Source of the DNA: Bacteroides sp. 51
GTDB lineage: Bacteria > Bacteroidota > Bacteroidia > Bacteroidales > Bacteroidaceae
Direction: 5' to 3'
Length of the DNA: 64,000 nucleotides
Assembly: GCF_010500965.1 (NCBI RefSeq)
Contig: NZ_QVMI01000001.1
Span: forward strand, 432,442-496,441
Position numbers and translations under genes: made by a program. Position 1 is the first letter of the stretch, and each line of letters begins with the position of its first letter. Below the pieces are notes generated by a model. It did no database searches and was not told the origin of the DNA. It saw only the letters and a list, made by a program, of their open reading frames with translations. Positions 1 through 8,417 of the stretch are shown piece by piece.

Positions 1-231
1 AAAGGTTATCCCATTACGGGCCTGAACCTGGCCGAAGCATCGGACAGCATCATCTTCCATGCCGGAACCAAAATGAAAGACGGACATGTGGTAACCGACG
101 GAGGACGCGTAATAGCCATCTCTTCGTATGGCGAAAACAAGGAAGAAGCCTTGAAGCAGTGCTATAAGGTGGCCAATATGATCGGGTTCGAAGATAAATA
201 TTATCGCAAAGATATTGGGTTCGACCTCTAA
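1..231 (+). CDS. purD: Phosphoribosylamine-glycine ligase, C-terminal end (partial)
   Basis: The reading frame is open from the first base to a TAA at 229-231 and gives the last 76 residues of a protein whose start lies outside the window. The text fits the C-terminal domain of GAR synthetase: a KGYP start, the FHAGT segment, a DGGRV turn and an [13 protein letters not shown]-like helix. PurD joins phosphoribosylamine and glycine with ATP hydrolysis in the second step of purine synthesis in the cytoplasm. The next gene starts 15 bases downstream, so the following membrane protein may be co-transcribed. The identification rests on the C-terminus only, but the motif order is characteristic. Confidence 0.9.
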   Translation, partial: KGYPITGLNLAEASDSIIFHAGTKMKDGHVVTDGGRVIAISSYGENKEEALKQCYKVANMIGFEDKYYRKDIGFDL

Positions 232-246
232 ACCAACCAACGTTCA

Positions 247-1245
247 GTGAGAGGAAAATACATACAAACAACCATAACAACAGGGAGGCTTACCCTTCCT
301 GTTGCCATACTTATCACCATTGCATGTTGGGTGACGGTTTATTTCCTTGTCCCTGATGTGCCCAAAGAAGACACCACGCATTCTTTCTGGAAGCTACTGG
401 AAAACTTTTCCATTCCCGGTTGGGCAAACAAACTAGCTTGTCTGCTCATTTATGTTGGAATAGGATATCTCCTTATCCAGATGAACAATACCTTTGGGCT
501 GGTTCGGGTAAGGGCATCGGTGCAGACATCTATTTATTTATTGCTTATCGCCGTTTGTCCGCCCTTGCAGCAACTCTGCCCCGGTGATATAGCGACGCTG
601 TTTTTTGTAGTTGCCATCTATTTGCTCTTTAGCACCTATCAGCGGATGCGATCATCAGGATACATATTCCATGCCTTCCTGTTTGTTGGGATCAGCAGCC
701 TGATATTTCCACAGATCACACTGTTAACACCGATTCTATTGATTGGTGCCTTTACCTTCCAGTCGCTTAATATACGTAGTTTCTTTGCCGCTATCATTGG
801 TTGGAGCTTTCCATACTGGTTCCTTTTCGGGCATGCGTACTTCTACGATAACGTGGAGTTGTTCTATGGCCCATTCGTAGAACTGGCAACTTTCTATCCT
901 ATAGATTTCACAGCCTTCGGGAACTGGGAGATCGCTATGCTGGGATACACCTTCGTCTTGTTTCTGGTAAGTTCCATCCATTGTTTCGTGCAAAGTTATA
1001 AAGACAAGATACGGACACGGGTACACCTGCGCTTCTTTATTCTGTTGAATGTTTGTATTTATATACTCATTGCTCTACAACCCATTCATTGTATGAACCT
1101 GCTTCCATTGTTATTGATAGGAGTAAGCATTCTTACAAGCCATATGTTTGTACTAACGAATAGTAAGGCATCGAATGTCTTTTTCGTCAGCACAATCATT
1201 GGTTTAATTCTCTTATTCGCCTATAACCTATGGACGCTTTTATAA
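247..1245 (+). CDS. Conserved multi-pass membrane protein of unknown function
   Basis: This 332-residue protein starts at a GTG, the only sensible start after purD. It is almost entirely hydrophobic, with about ten predicted membrane segments from residue 15 to the C-terminus (for example around 15-35, 63-80, 110-130 and 310-330) and short polar loops. I recognise no catalytic motif. It lies 15 bases after purD and overlaps the downstream DedA gene by 16 bases, so it is translationally linked to another membrane protein. A role in the inner membrane is clear from composition; a transport or lipid role would be a guess. Confidence 0.75.
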   Translation: MRGKYIQTTITTGRLTLPVAILITIACWVTVYFLVPDVPKEDTTHSFWKLLENFSIPGWANKLACLLIYVGIGYLLIQMNNTFGLVRVRASVQTSIYLLLIAVCPPLQQLCPGDIATLFFVVAIYLLFSTYQRMRSSGYIFHAFLFVGISSLIFPQITLLTPILLIGAFTFQSLNIRSFFAAIIGWSFPYWFLFGHAYFYDNVELFYGPFVELATFYPIDFTAFGNWEIAMLGYTFVLFLVSSIHCFVQSYKDKIRTRVHLRFFILLNVCIYILIALQPIHCMNLLPLLLIGVSILTSHMFVLTNSKASNVFFVSTIIGLILLFAYNLWTLL

Positions 1246-1700
1246 ACTTTCTCATTGAGTGGGGGTATGTCGGTATGTTCCTTTCGGCATTATTGGCCGG
1301 GAGTGCCGTACCATTCAGCTCAGAGGCCGTGCTGGCCGCATTGCTTCACCCATCTACAGGATTAAACCCGGTGCTCGTTATCTTATCGGCATCTGTAGGA
1401 AACCTGCTGGGAAGCCTGACGTGCTACTGGTTGGGGCATTTGGGAAAGATGGAGTGGCTGGTGAAGTATTTCCACATGAAAGAGGAGAAAATTATTCGCA
1501 TGCAGAACTACCTGAACGGCCGGAGCGCATTCATGGCTTTCTTTGCGTTCCTACCCATCATAGGTACACTCATTGCCGTGGCCTTGGGGTTCCTGAGAAG
1601 TAATATATACGTTGTAAGTATCAGCATGTTTATTGGCAAAGTATTGCGATACATCGCAGTAGCTTATGCTGCCATAGAAGCATACAGTGCCATCGGATAA
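1230..1700 (+). CDS. DedA-family (SNARE-associated/VTT) membrane protein
   Basis: A 156-residue inner-membrane protein with the DedA/VTT pattern. The N-terminal hydrophobic re-entrant segment carries the PFSSEAVL stretch (residues about 27-35), where the acidic residue is typical of the family. It is followed by a glycine-rich helix (ASVGNLLGSLTCYWLG) and a second amphipathic helix pair ending in the GKVLRY segment. DedA proteins are linked to lipid-carrier recycling (undecaprenyl phosphate or phospholipid flipping) and membrane homeostasis. It is shorter than the common 200-residue DedA but matches short YqaA-like members. It starts 16 bases inside the preceding membrane gene, and the downstream methyltransferase begins 2 bases after its stop. 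Confidence 0.85.
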   Translation: MDAFINFLIEWGYVGMFLSALLAGSAVPFSSEAVLAALLHPSTGLNPVLVILSASVGNLLGSLTCYWLGHLGKMEWLVKYFHMKEEKIIRMQNYLNGRSAFMAFFAFLPIIGTLIAVALGFLRSNIYVVSISMFIGKVLRYIAVAYAAIEAYSAIG

Positions 1701-1702
1701 AG

Positions 1703-2374
1703 ATGATGAAAAGAATTATTGAACATACAGACGACGGAAGTGCAACACTTTATGTTCCGGAAATGAACGAACATTACCACAGTGTAAAAGGCGCACGGAC
1801 CGAATCACAGCATATCTTCATTGATATGGGTCTGAAACATGTTCAAACCGCACAGCCACATGTACTGGAAATCGGATTCGGCACAGGCTTAAATGCGTAC
1901 CTGACTCTTCTTGCTGCCAATGAAACCGGAAAGAAAGTACACTATACCGGCCTGGAATTATATCCGTTGGAGTGGGATATGATCGCCGAACTGAATTACA
2001 GTGATGATCCGCTCTTCAAGCAAATCCACACCGCAGCATGGGAGGAAGAGGTAGAGATCAGCCCCAACTTTACACTACAAAAAAAGAAAACCGATTTTAC
2101 GACCATCCATAAGGAAAACCACCCTCACCGCTACGATGTGGTGTATTTCGATGCCTTTGCACCCGAGAAACAACCGGAGATGTGGGAACAGCAACTCTTT
2201 AACCACATTTATTCCATTACGAATAGCGGAGGGGTATTGACAACTTATTGCGCCAAAGGAAGCATACGGCGTATGTTACAAGCAGCCGGATTCGTCGTTG
2301 AACGTCTGCCTGGTCCTCCGGGAGGCAAACGTGAAATATTAAGAGGCAGCAACGTGCCGCTGCAAAGTATTTAG
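1703..2374 (+). CDS. mnmD: tRNA (mnm5s2U34) methyltransferase, stand-alone MnmD
   Basis: A 223-residue SAM-dependent methyltransferase of the Methyltransf_30/MnmC N-domain type. The SAM loop reads VLEIGFGTGLNAYLT at about residues 52-66, and the catalytic-region motif VVYFDAFAPEKQPEMW falls around 148-163. The C-terminal GPPGGKREILRG segment is typical of the MnmD domain. The protein makes the final methylation of 5-aminomethyl-2-thiouridine at the wobble base of certain tRNAs. It lacks the FAD-dependent MnmC2 half found in E. coli, as is usual in Bacteroidota. It starts 2 bases after dedA and is probably in the same transcript. Confidence 0.9.
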   Translation: MMKRIIEHTDDGSATLYVPEMNEHYHSVKGARTESQHIFIDMGLKHVQTAQPHVLEIGFGTGLNAYLTLLAANETGKKVHYTGLELYPLEWDMIAELNYSDDPLFKQIHTAAWEEEVEISPNFTLQKKKTDFTTIHKENHPHRYDVVYFDAFAPEKQPEMWEQQLFNHIYSITNSGGVLTTYCAKGSIRRMLQAAGFVVERLPGPPGGKREILRGSNVPLQSI

Positions 2375-2402
2375 AACCCTATACCTATAATATAACCGAT
2401 GT

Positions 2403-3278
2403 ATGAAAACAATAATCAAATTAACTGCCGTATTACTTATTATATCTTTCTCTGCCTGTACCGGACAAAGTAAAAAGGAAACCAAAGAGCGGGTGATTAC
2501 CGTTACCATTGAACCCCAGCGTTATTTTACCGAGGCAATTGCCGGCGACCGCTTTACCGTTGTCAGTATGGTACCCAAAGGTAGCAGTCCGGAGACATAC
2601 GATCCTACGCCCAAACAACTTGTCTCACTGGGAGAAAGTGAGGCTTATTTCCGCATCGGACATATTGGCTTTGAAGTGGCATGGATGGAAAGGTTAATGA
2701 AGAATGCACCACATACCCAGGTCTTTGACCTATCAAAAGGTATAGAGTTTATCCACGGACCCGGACATGCGCATGGCGACCATTACCATGTAGGAGGGGT
2801 AGACCCGCATACATGGAACTCGGCCATCAATGCCAAGATCATGGCAAATAATATCTTCCAGGCTCTATGTACACTCGATAAAGAAAATGAAGCTCACTAT
2901 CTGGCACGCTACGACTCTCTGGTACATCGCATAGAAAGAACAGACAGTGTCGTGTTCCACATGCTGAAAGAAAATGATGAGGCCGATCATGCCTTTATGA
3001 TCTACCATCCTGCTCTTTCTTACTTTGCCCGCGACTATGGCTTACATCAGATTTGCATAGAAGAGGGAGGTAAAGAACCATCCCCCGCCCACTTGAAAGA
3101 ATTGATTGAGATTAGTAAGTTCGAGGATGTACGTGTTATCTTTGTACAACCCGAGTTTGACCAGCGCAATGCTGAGATTATAGCTAAAGAAACCGGAACA
3201 AAGATCGTTTCCATCAATCCGTTGTCTTACGACTGGGAGGAGGAGATGATACATATAGCAAAGAGTCTTGTGCCGTAG
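2403..3278 (+). CDS. znuA: Zinc-type ABC transporter substrate-binding lipoprotein (ZnuA-like)
   Basis: A 291-residue lipoprotein: hydrophobic signal to residue 18 and a lipobox ending SFSA-Cys19. The mature part matches cluster A-I metal-binding proteins. It has one metal-ligand His near residue 87 (RIGHIGFE), a His-rich flexible loop at 118-129 (five His plus an Asp) followed by DPHTW at 134-138, a third ligand region YHPALSYF, and a C-terminal Asp/Glu segment with FVQPEFD. The His-rich loop favours Zn(II) over Mn(II). The next gene encodes the ATPase partner, but no membrane permease gene follows. The stop codon lies inside a short perfect palindrome (3275-3302). Confidence 0.9.
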   Translation: MKTIIKLTAVLLIISFSACTGQSKKETKERVITVTIEPQRYFTEAIAGDRFTVVSMVPKGSSPETYDPTPKQLVSLGESEAYFRIGHIGFEVAWMERLMKNAPHTQVFDLSKGIEFIHGPGHAHGDHYHVGGVDPHTWNSAINAKIMANNIFQALCTLDKENEAHYLARYDSLVHRIERTDSVVFHMLKENDEADHAFMIYHPALSYFARDYGLHQICIEEGGKEPSPAHLKELIEISKFEDVRVIFVQPEFDQRNAEIIAKETGTKIVSINPLSYDWEEEMIHIAKSLVP

Positions 3279-3302
3279 GGGCGGTTCACGAACCGCCCCT
3301 AC
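3275..3302. repeat. REP-like perfect palindrome GTAGGGGCGGTT-CACG-AACCGCCCCTAC
   Basis: Twelve-base perfect inverted repeat arms around a four-base loop, overlapping the last codons and stop (TAG) of the binding-protein gene. Two related, compound copies occur at 9678-9749 and 31024-31094, so this is a dispersed repeat family and not only a local terminator. It has no T-run after the right arm. It may modulate znuA/znuC message stability. Confidence 0.75.
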
Positions 3303-3320
3303 AGTAAAAACAGTACTTCA

Positions 3321-4145
3321 ATGACTAAACATTGCGAACATACACACCACAGTAACTCCAACTCGAGGCTAGAGCACCGGGATGGGGCTGAGATTCTTCT
3401 CTCCCTCCACGGAATCGCCGCTGCATACGATAACAAAACCGTCTTGCACGATATAAACCTCAATATCTACAAGAACGATTTTTTAGGTATCATCGGTCCG
3501 AATGGTGGTGGAAAGACTACCCTTATCAAAGTCATCTTAGGTCTGCTGAAACCTACAGCGGGAAGTATGCAATTCTTTGAGAACGGAAAGCCTGTAAACA
3601 GCCTGACTATGGGATACCTGCCTCAATATAATAGCATTGATAAGAAATTCCCGATTTCTATAGAGGAAGTCATCCTTTCCGGCCTCAGTTCAAAGAAATC
3701 CTTAACCAGCCGATTCACCAAACAGCAAAAGGATAAAGTACAAGATACCATCATCCGCATGGGATTAAAAGGATTAGAGAAGCGAGCCATAGGCCAGTTA
3801 AGCGGTGGACAACTTCAAAGAGCTTTACTCGGTCGGGCAATTATCTCCGATCCTCATTTGCTTATTCTTGATGAGCCAAGCACTTACATCGACAAGCAAT
3901 TCGAAGCACGCCTATACGAATTGCTAACCGAAATAAACAAAGAATGTGCCATTATACTGGTTAGCCATGACATTGGTACGGTACTACAAAATGTAAAATC
4001 TATTGCCTGCGTTAATGAAACGCTGGACTATCATCCGGATACCGGCATCACAAGCGAATGGCTTGAAAAGAACTTCCACTGCCCTATAGAGGTGTTAGGA
4101 CATGGAACAATACCGCACCGGGTGTTGGGTAAGCATGAACATTGA
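3321..4145 (+). CDS. znuC: Zinc-type ABC transporter ATP-binding protein (ZnuC-like)
   Basis: A 274-residue ABC ATPase. The Walker A is GPNGGGKT at residues 59-66, followed by the LSGGQ signature (about 157), the Walker B LLILDEP (about 183-189) and the H-loop SHD (about 215). It powers metal import with the binding protein encoded 42 bases upstream. Two oddities are visible. The N-terminal 22 residues are a His-rich extension (five His in the first 19 residues), and the C-terminal 30 residues add further His, suggesting metal sensing or buffering. The expected ZnuB permease is not adjacent: the next gene is unrelated DUF2723, so the permease must be encoded elsewhere. Confidence 0.9.
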   Translation: MTKHCEHTHHSNSNSRLEHRDGAEILLSLHGIAAAYDNKTVLHDINLNIYKNDFLGIIGPNGGGKTTLIKVILGLLKPTAGSMQFFENGKPVNSLTMGYLPQYNSIDKKFPISIEEVILSGLSSKKSLTSRFTKQQKDKVQDTIIRMGLKGLEKRAIGQLSGGQLQRALLGRAIISDPHLLILDEPSTYIDKQFEARLYELLTEINKECAIILVSHDIGTVLQNVKSIACVNETLDYHPDTGITSEWLEKNFHCPIEVLGHGTIPHRVLGKHEH

Positions 4146-4204
4146 TGTATTATCAAAGTTTCTTAATTCCTTATTCTCAACCCTATATTTTTACATTAAA
4201 ATCG

Positions 4205-4212
4205 TATCTTTG
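4205..4212 (+). promoter_or_regulatory. Promoter -7 box (TATCTTTG) for the DUF2723 gene
   Basis: A perfect Bacteroidota -7 element TAnnTTTG lies 42 bases before the ATG at 4254. I see no clear -33 TTTG at the right distance, only an AT-rich stretch, so strength is uncertain. Confidence 0.6.
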
Positions 4213-4253
4213 CGCCCGTATATCGTTTTATGCCAACAAATAAACCCATATAA

Positions 4254-7200
4254 ATGAAACAGTACAAGACCGTAAACACCCTGATGGGTTGGTTTACCTT
4301 TCTGATTGCTGCAATAGTTTACTGTATGACAGTAGAACCCACCGCAAGTTTCTGGGACTGCGGAGAGTTTATCACTTCAGCCTATAAACTGGAAGTAGGG
4401 CATCCCCCCGGAGCACCTTTCTTCATGCTCACAGCCAACTTCTTTACGCTCTTCACTAATGATACCACCCTGGTAGCCAAAATGGTTAACTACATGAGCG
4501 CCCTGATGAGTGCCGCATGTATCCTTTTCCTTTTCTGGAGTATCACCCATCTGGTTAAAAGGCTGGTTGTTGGGGTAACCAACACAACTAATACAGAAGC
4601 CGGAGAAGGATTAACTGTTGGAAAGAAAGAAGAAATGTCACTCGGCCAGATGATCACTATTATAGGCTCAGGACTTGTGGGTGCATTGGTATATACATTC
4701 AGCGATACATTCTGGTTCAGTGCTGTTGAAGGCGAAGTTTACGCATTCTCATCACTCTTTACCGCCGTGGTATTCTGGCTTATCCTGAAATGGGAAGAAG
4801 TAGCCGACCAACCACACTCTGACCGCTGGATTATTTTAATTGCATATCTTACCGGATTAAGTATCGGCGTTCACTTGCTGAACCTACTTTGTTTACCTGC
4901 CATTGTACTTGTTTACTACTATAAAAAGAAACCCGATGCCAACCTTAAAGGAAGCCTCCTTGCACTACTAGGTTCGGCTGTACTTGTGGCTGCTGTGCTC
5001 TACGGTATTGTACCGGGCGTTGTAAAAGTAGGCGGATGGTTCGAACTACTGTTTGTAAACGGACTAGGCATGTCATTCAACAGTGGTGTTATTATCTATG
5101 TCATTGTATTGGCTGCTGCCATTATCTGGGGTGTATACGAAAGTTACAACGAAACCAGCCGTCAGCGAATGAATATTTCTTTCCTTGTAACGGTTGCCTT
5201 GCTTGGTATTCCTTTCTATGGACATGGCACAAGCAGTGTAATTATCGGATTACTTGTATTGGGAGCGCTTGCAGCTTATCTGTTCGCTAAGAAAATAAAC
5301 ACTAAATACCAGATCAGTGCACGTACTATGAATACCGCTTTATTGAGTATCATGATGATCATGATCGGGTATTCATCGTATGCACTTATCGTTATCCGTT
5401 CCGTAGCCAACACGCCAATGGACCAGAACTCACCAGAAGACATTTTCACACTAGGCGATTATCTGGGACGTGAGCAATACGGAACACGCCCATTGTTCTA
5501 CGGACAGGCATTCTCTTCGCGTGTTGCCCTTGATGTAAAAGACGGCTACTGCGAACCGCGTCAGACAAGCGAACGGGTGAAATATATCCGCAAAGAAAAG
5601 ACCAGTCCGGAGGAGAAAGACAGCTATGTAGCCATCCCCGGCCGTGTGGAATATGCTTATGCACAGAACATGCTGTTTCCACGTATGTACAGTAGTGCAC
5701 ATACCGATCAATACCGCAATTGGGTAAATATCACAGGACGGGATGTGCCTTACGACCAATGTGGAGAGATGATCACTGTAAATATCCCCACGCAATGGGA
5801 AAACATAAAATTCTTCTTTTCCTACCAACTTGACTTTATGTACTGGCGCTACTTTATGTGGAACTTCGTAGGCCGCCAGAATGATATTCAGGGAAGTGGA
5901 GAGATTGAAAACGGTAACTGGATTACAGGAATTAAGTTCATCGACAACTTCCTTGTAGGCGATCAGGACCTGCTTCCACAAGAACTAAGGGAAAACAAAG
6001 GCCGAAACGTATTCTTTGGGATACCCCTCTTGCTGGGAATTATTGGCCTTGTTTGGCAGGCTTGCCGCGGGCAAAGAGGTGTTCAGCAGTTCTGGGTGGT
6101 ATTCTTCCTGTTCTTTATGACAGGTATTGCTATTGTCCTTTACCTGAACCAAACACCGGGACAACCTCGCGAGCGTGACTATGCCTATGCCGGTTCGTTC
6201 TATGCCTTTGCCATCTGGATTGGTATGGGTGTAGCCGGAATTGTCCGTTTCTTACAAGATCACTTGAAGATGAAAGAACTCCCTGCGGCTGCCTTAACCT
6301 CAGCGCTTTGTGTTCTTGTTCCTATTCAAATGGTCGGACAAACGTGGGACGACCACGACCGCAGCGGACGTTATGTTTGCCGCGACTTCGGACAAAACTA
6401 TCTGATGTCTCTTCAGGAAACCGGACATCCGATTATCTATACCAATGGTGACAACGATACATTCCCGCTGTGGTACAACCAGGAAACAGAAGGCTTCCGC
6501 ACAGACGCCCGTACCTGTAACCTGAGCTATTTGCAGACTGACTGGTACATTGACCAGATGAAGCGTCCTGCATACGATTCTCCATCATTGCCCATCACCT
6601 GGGACCGTGTAGAATACGTAGAAGGAACAAACGAATACATTCAGGTTCGTCCTGACCTGATGAAACAGGTGGAACAGCTTTATACACAAGCCGATAATAA
6701 TCCTGAGGTAAACTACGATGTTCGCAAGGAATTTGGTGACAACCCTTACGAGTTGAAGAATATCCTTAAGAATTGGGTACGCTCAGACAAAGAAGGACTT
6801 CGTGTTATTCCAACAGACAGTATAGTCGTTAAGGTGGATAAAGAAGCCGTACGCTGTTCGGGAATGACAATACCGGCTGCATTAGGCGATTCTATTCCGG
6901 ATTATATGCACATCTCACTCAAAGGCAAACGTGTATTATACAAGAGTGAATTGATGATGCTGGAAATGCTTTCGAATGCCAACTGGGAGCGTCCTATCTA
7001 TATGGCTATCACCGTAGGTTCTGAGAACAGGTTGAATATGGACAAGCATTTCGTACAGGAAGGTCTGGCTTACCGTTTCACCCCGTTCGATACCAAAGCG
7101 TTGGGTGCAACTATCGATACTGAAAAGATGTACGACAACCTGATGAACAAGTTCAAGTTTGGCGGTATTGATAAAGAAGGCATATACATTGACGAGAACG

Positions 7201-7646
7201 TAATGCGCATGTGCTATACGCACCGTCGTGTTTTCATGCAGTTAGTCAGCCAGCTATTGAAAGAAGGTAAGAATGATAAGGCACTAAAAGCGCTTGACTA
7301 TTGCGAGCAGATGATACCTGCCTCTAATGTTCCTTACGACTTCCAGAACAGTTCGCTGGATATGGCCGAAGCTTACTACAAACTAGGTGAGACAGAAAAA
7401 GCAGATAAGATTATCGATGCTTTGGCAAATAAGTCGGTAGAATATACCACATGGTATTTGTCTATGAACGACTATAATATGACCATTTCATCAAGAGAAA
7501 TACAAACTCATTTTGCCGTGTTGGATGAATGTGTACGCATCATGGAAGACAACAAGTCGTCGCTCCACGAGAACTACTCAAAACGCTTCCAGGAGTTGTA
7601 CAGTATGTACGTGATGCGCGTTAAGGGCAAACAACCGGCTCAATAG
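4254..7646 (+). CDS. DUF2723 membrane protein, probable protein O-glycosyltransferase family
   Basis: A very large (1130-residue) polytopic protein. The N-terminal DUF2723 domain contains the PTASFWDCGEFITSAYKL segment at about residues 23-40 and HPPGAPFF shortly after. Roughly a dozen membrane segments follow to about residue 690, then a soluble C-terminal domain of about 400 residues with a TPR-like helical end (DKALKALDYCEQM, AEAYYKLGETEKADKI). DUF2723 is related to dolichyl-phosphate-mannose mannosyltransferases; the human relative TMEM260 is a protein O-mannosyltransferase. In Bacteroidota, which carry out general periplasmic protein O-glycosylation, a sugar-transfer role is plausible, but donor and acceptor are unknown. 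It is followed after 13 bases by a polysaccharide deacetylase. Confidence 0.85.
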   Translation: MKQYKTVNTLMGWFTFLIAAIVYCMTVEPTASFWDCGEFITSAYKLEVGHPPGAPFFMLTANFFTLFTNDTTLVAKMVNYMSALMSAACILFLFWSITHLVKRLVVGVTNTTNTEAGEGLTVGKKEEMSLGQMITIIGSGLVGALVYTFSDTFWFSAVEGEVYAFSSLFTAVVFWLILKWEEVADQPHSDRWIILIAYLTGLSIGVHLLNLLCLPAIVLVYYYKKKPDANLKGSLLALLGSAVLVAAVLYGIVPGVVKVGGWFELLFVNGLGMSFNSGVIIYVIVLAAAIIWGVYESYNETSRQRMNISFLVTVALLGIPFYGHGTSSVIIGLLVLGALAAYLFAKKINTKYQISARTMNTALLSIMMIMIGYSSYALIVIRSVANTPMDQNSPEDIFTLGDYLGREQYGTRPLFYGQAFSSRVALDVKDGYCEPRQTSERVKYIRKEKTSPEEKDSYVAIPGRVEYAYAQNMLFPRMYSSAHTDQYRNWVNITGRDVPYDQCGEMITVNIPTQWENIKFFFSYQLDFMYWRYFMWNFVGRQNDIQGSGEIENGNWITGIKFIDNFLVGDQDLLPQELRENKGRNVFFGIPLLLGIIGLVWQACRGQRGVQQFWVVFFLFFMTGIAIVLYLNQTPGQPRERDYAYAGSFYAFAIWIGMGVAGIVRFLQDHLKMKELPAAALTSALCVLVPIQMVGQTWDDHDRSGRYVCRDFGQNYLMSLQETGHPIIYTNGDNDTFPLWYNQETEGFRTDARTCNLSYLQTDWYIDQMKRPAYDSPSLPITWDRVEYVEGTNEYIQVRPDLMKQVEQLYTQADNNPEVNYDVRKEFGDNPYELKNILKNWVRSDKEGLRVIPTDSIVVKVDKEAVRCSGMTIPAALGDSIPDYMHISLKGKRVLYKSELMMLEMLSNANWERPIYMAITVGSENRLNMDKHFVQEGLAYRFTPFDTKALGATIDTEKMYDNLMNKFKFGGIDKEGIYIDENVMRMCYTHRRVFMQLVSQLLKEGKNDKALKALDYCEQMIPASNVPYDFQNSSLDMAEAYYKLGETEKADKIIDALANKSVEYTTWYLSMNDYNMTISSREIQTHFAVLDECVRIMEDNKSSLHENYSKRFQELYSMYVMRVKGKQPAQ

Positions 7647-7659
7647 TTATTAGTAAAGC

Positions 7660-8268
7660 ATGTTTATTGAACAACCTTCGATAATACTCCGGGCGTTATA
7701 CCCGAAAGCTATTTGGCGGATGGACCCTAAGGAGAAAGCTGTTTACCTGACTTTTGACGATGGACCCATCCCGGAAATAACTCCCTGGGTGCTTGATTTA
7801 TTGGATAAATACGAGATTAAAGCTACCTTCTTTATGGTAGGCGATAATATACGCAAGCACCCTGAAACATTCCGCATGGTGGTTGAACGTGGTCATCGCA
7901 TAGGAAACCACACCTTCAACCACATACGAGGATTTGAATTTCTGAGTAAGAATTACCTGGCCAATACGGATAAGGCCAATGAAATGATGAAAACGGACCT
8001 ATTTCGTCCACCTCATGGGCATATGCGCTGGGCACAGTACCATGTGCTTAAGAAGTATTATAAGATTGTGATGTGGGATCTTGTTACCCGCGATTACAGT
8101 AAAAGGAAGAATGGTAAACAGGTATTCGAGATTGTGAAGAAATACGTGCGTAATGGCTCCATTATCACATTCCACGATTCGTTGAAAGCCGAGAATAACA
8201 TGAAGTATGCTTTACCTCGTTCTATTGAATGGTTGAAGGAACAGGGGTATGAATTTAAGCTACTATAA
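7660..8268 (+). CDS. Polysaccharide deacetylase family protein (CE4/NodB)
   Basis: A 202-residue NodB-fold carbohydrate esterase. The catalytic motifs are present in order: TFDDGP (about residues 31-36, base and metal Asp), H(R/I)GNHTFNH (about 80-88, metal His), RPPHGHM (about 118-124), and a terminal IITFHDS (about 169-175) carrying the catalytic His. Such enzymes remove N- or O-acetyl groups from peptidoglycan or other amino-sugar polymers. There is no obvious signal peptide, so it may act on a cytoplasmic precursor or be membrane-associated through its N-terminus. It is coupled to the DUF2723 gene by a 13-base gap, consistent with glycan modification. Confidence 0.88.
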   Translation: MFIEQPSIILRALYPKAIWRMDPKEKAVYLTFDDGPIPEITPWVLDLLDKYEIKATFFMVGDNIRKHPETFRMVVERGHRIGNHTFNHIRGFEFLSKNYLANTDKANEMMKTDLFRPPHGHMRWAQYHVLKKYYKIVMWDLVTRDYSKRKNGKQVFEIVKKYVRNGSIITFHDSLKAENNMKYALPRSIEWLKEQGYEFKLL

Positions 8269-8302
8269 TAAAGAGTCTAATCCTCTTCCTGCCCCCTCCG
8301 AG

Positions 8303-8374
8303 GCTGTGTAAAAACTCCCATTCGTCATTGCGAACCGTAGGTGAAGCAATGACGAATGGGAGTTTTTACACAGC
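8303..8374. repeat. Perfect 29-base inverted repeat between convergent genes
   Basis: Arms 8303-8331 and 8346-8374 are exact reverse complements over 29 bases around a 14-base loop. The outer arm part contains A- and T-runs (TAAAAACTCCC and its complement), so the element can work as a bidirectional terminator between the deacetylase (plus) and the DUF4861 gene (minus). The inner TCATTGC/GCAATGA plus the loop resemble a dispersed repeat, so an insertion origin is possible. Confidence 0.8.
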
Positions 8375-8417
8375 TTCCTCCAAAGGGGAGGAATTAAATT
8401 CTTATATTAATCTAATC

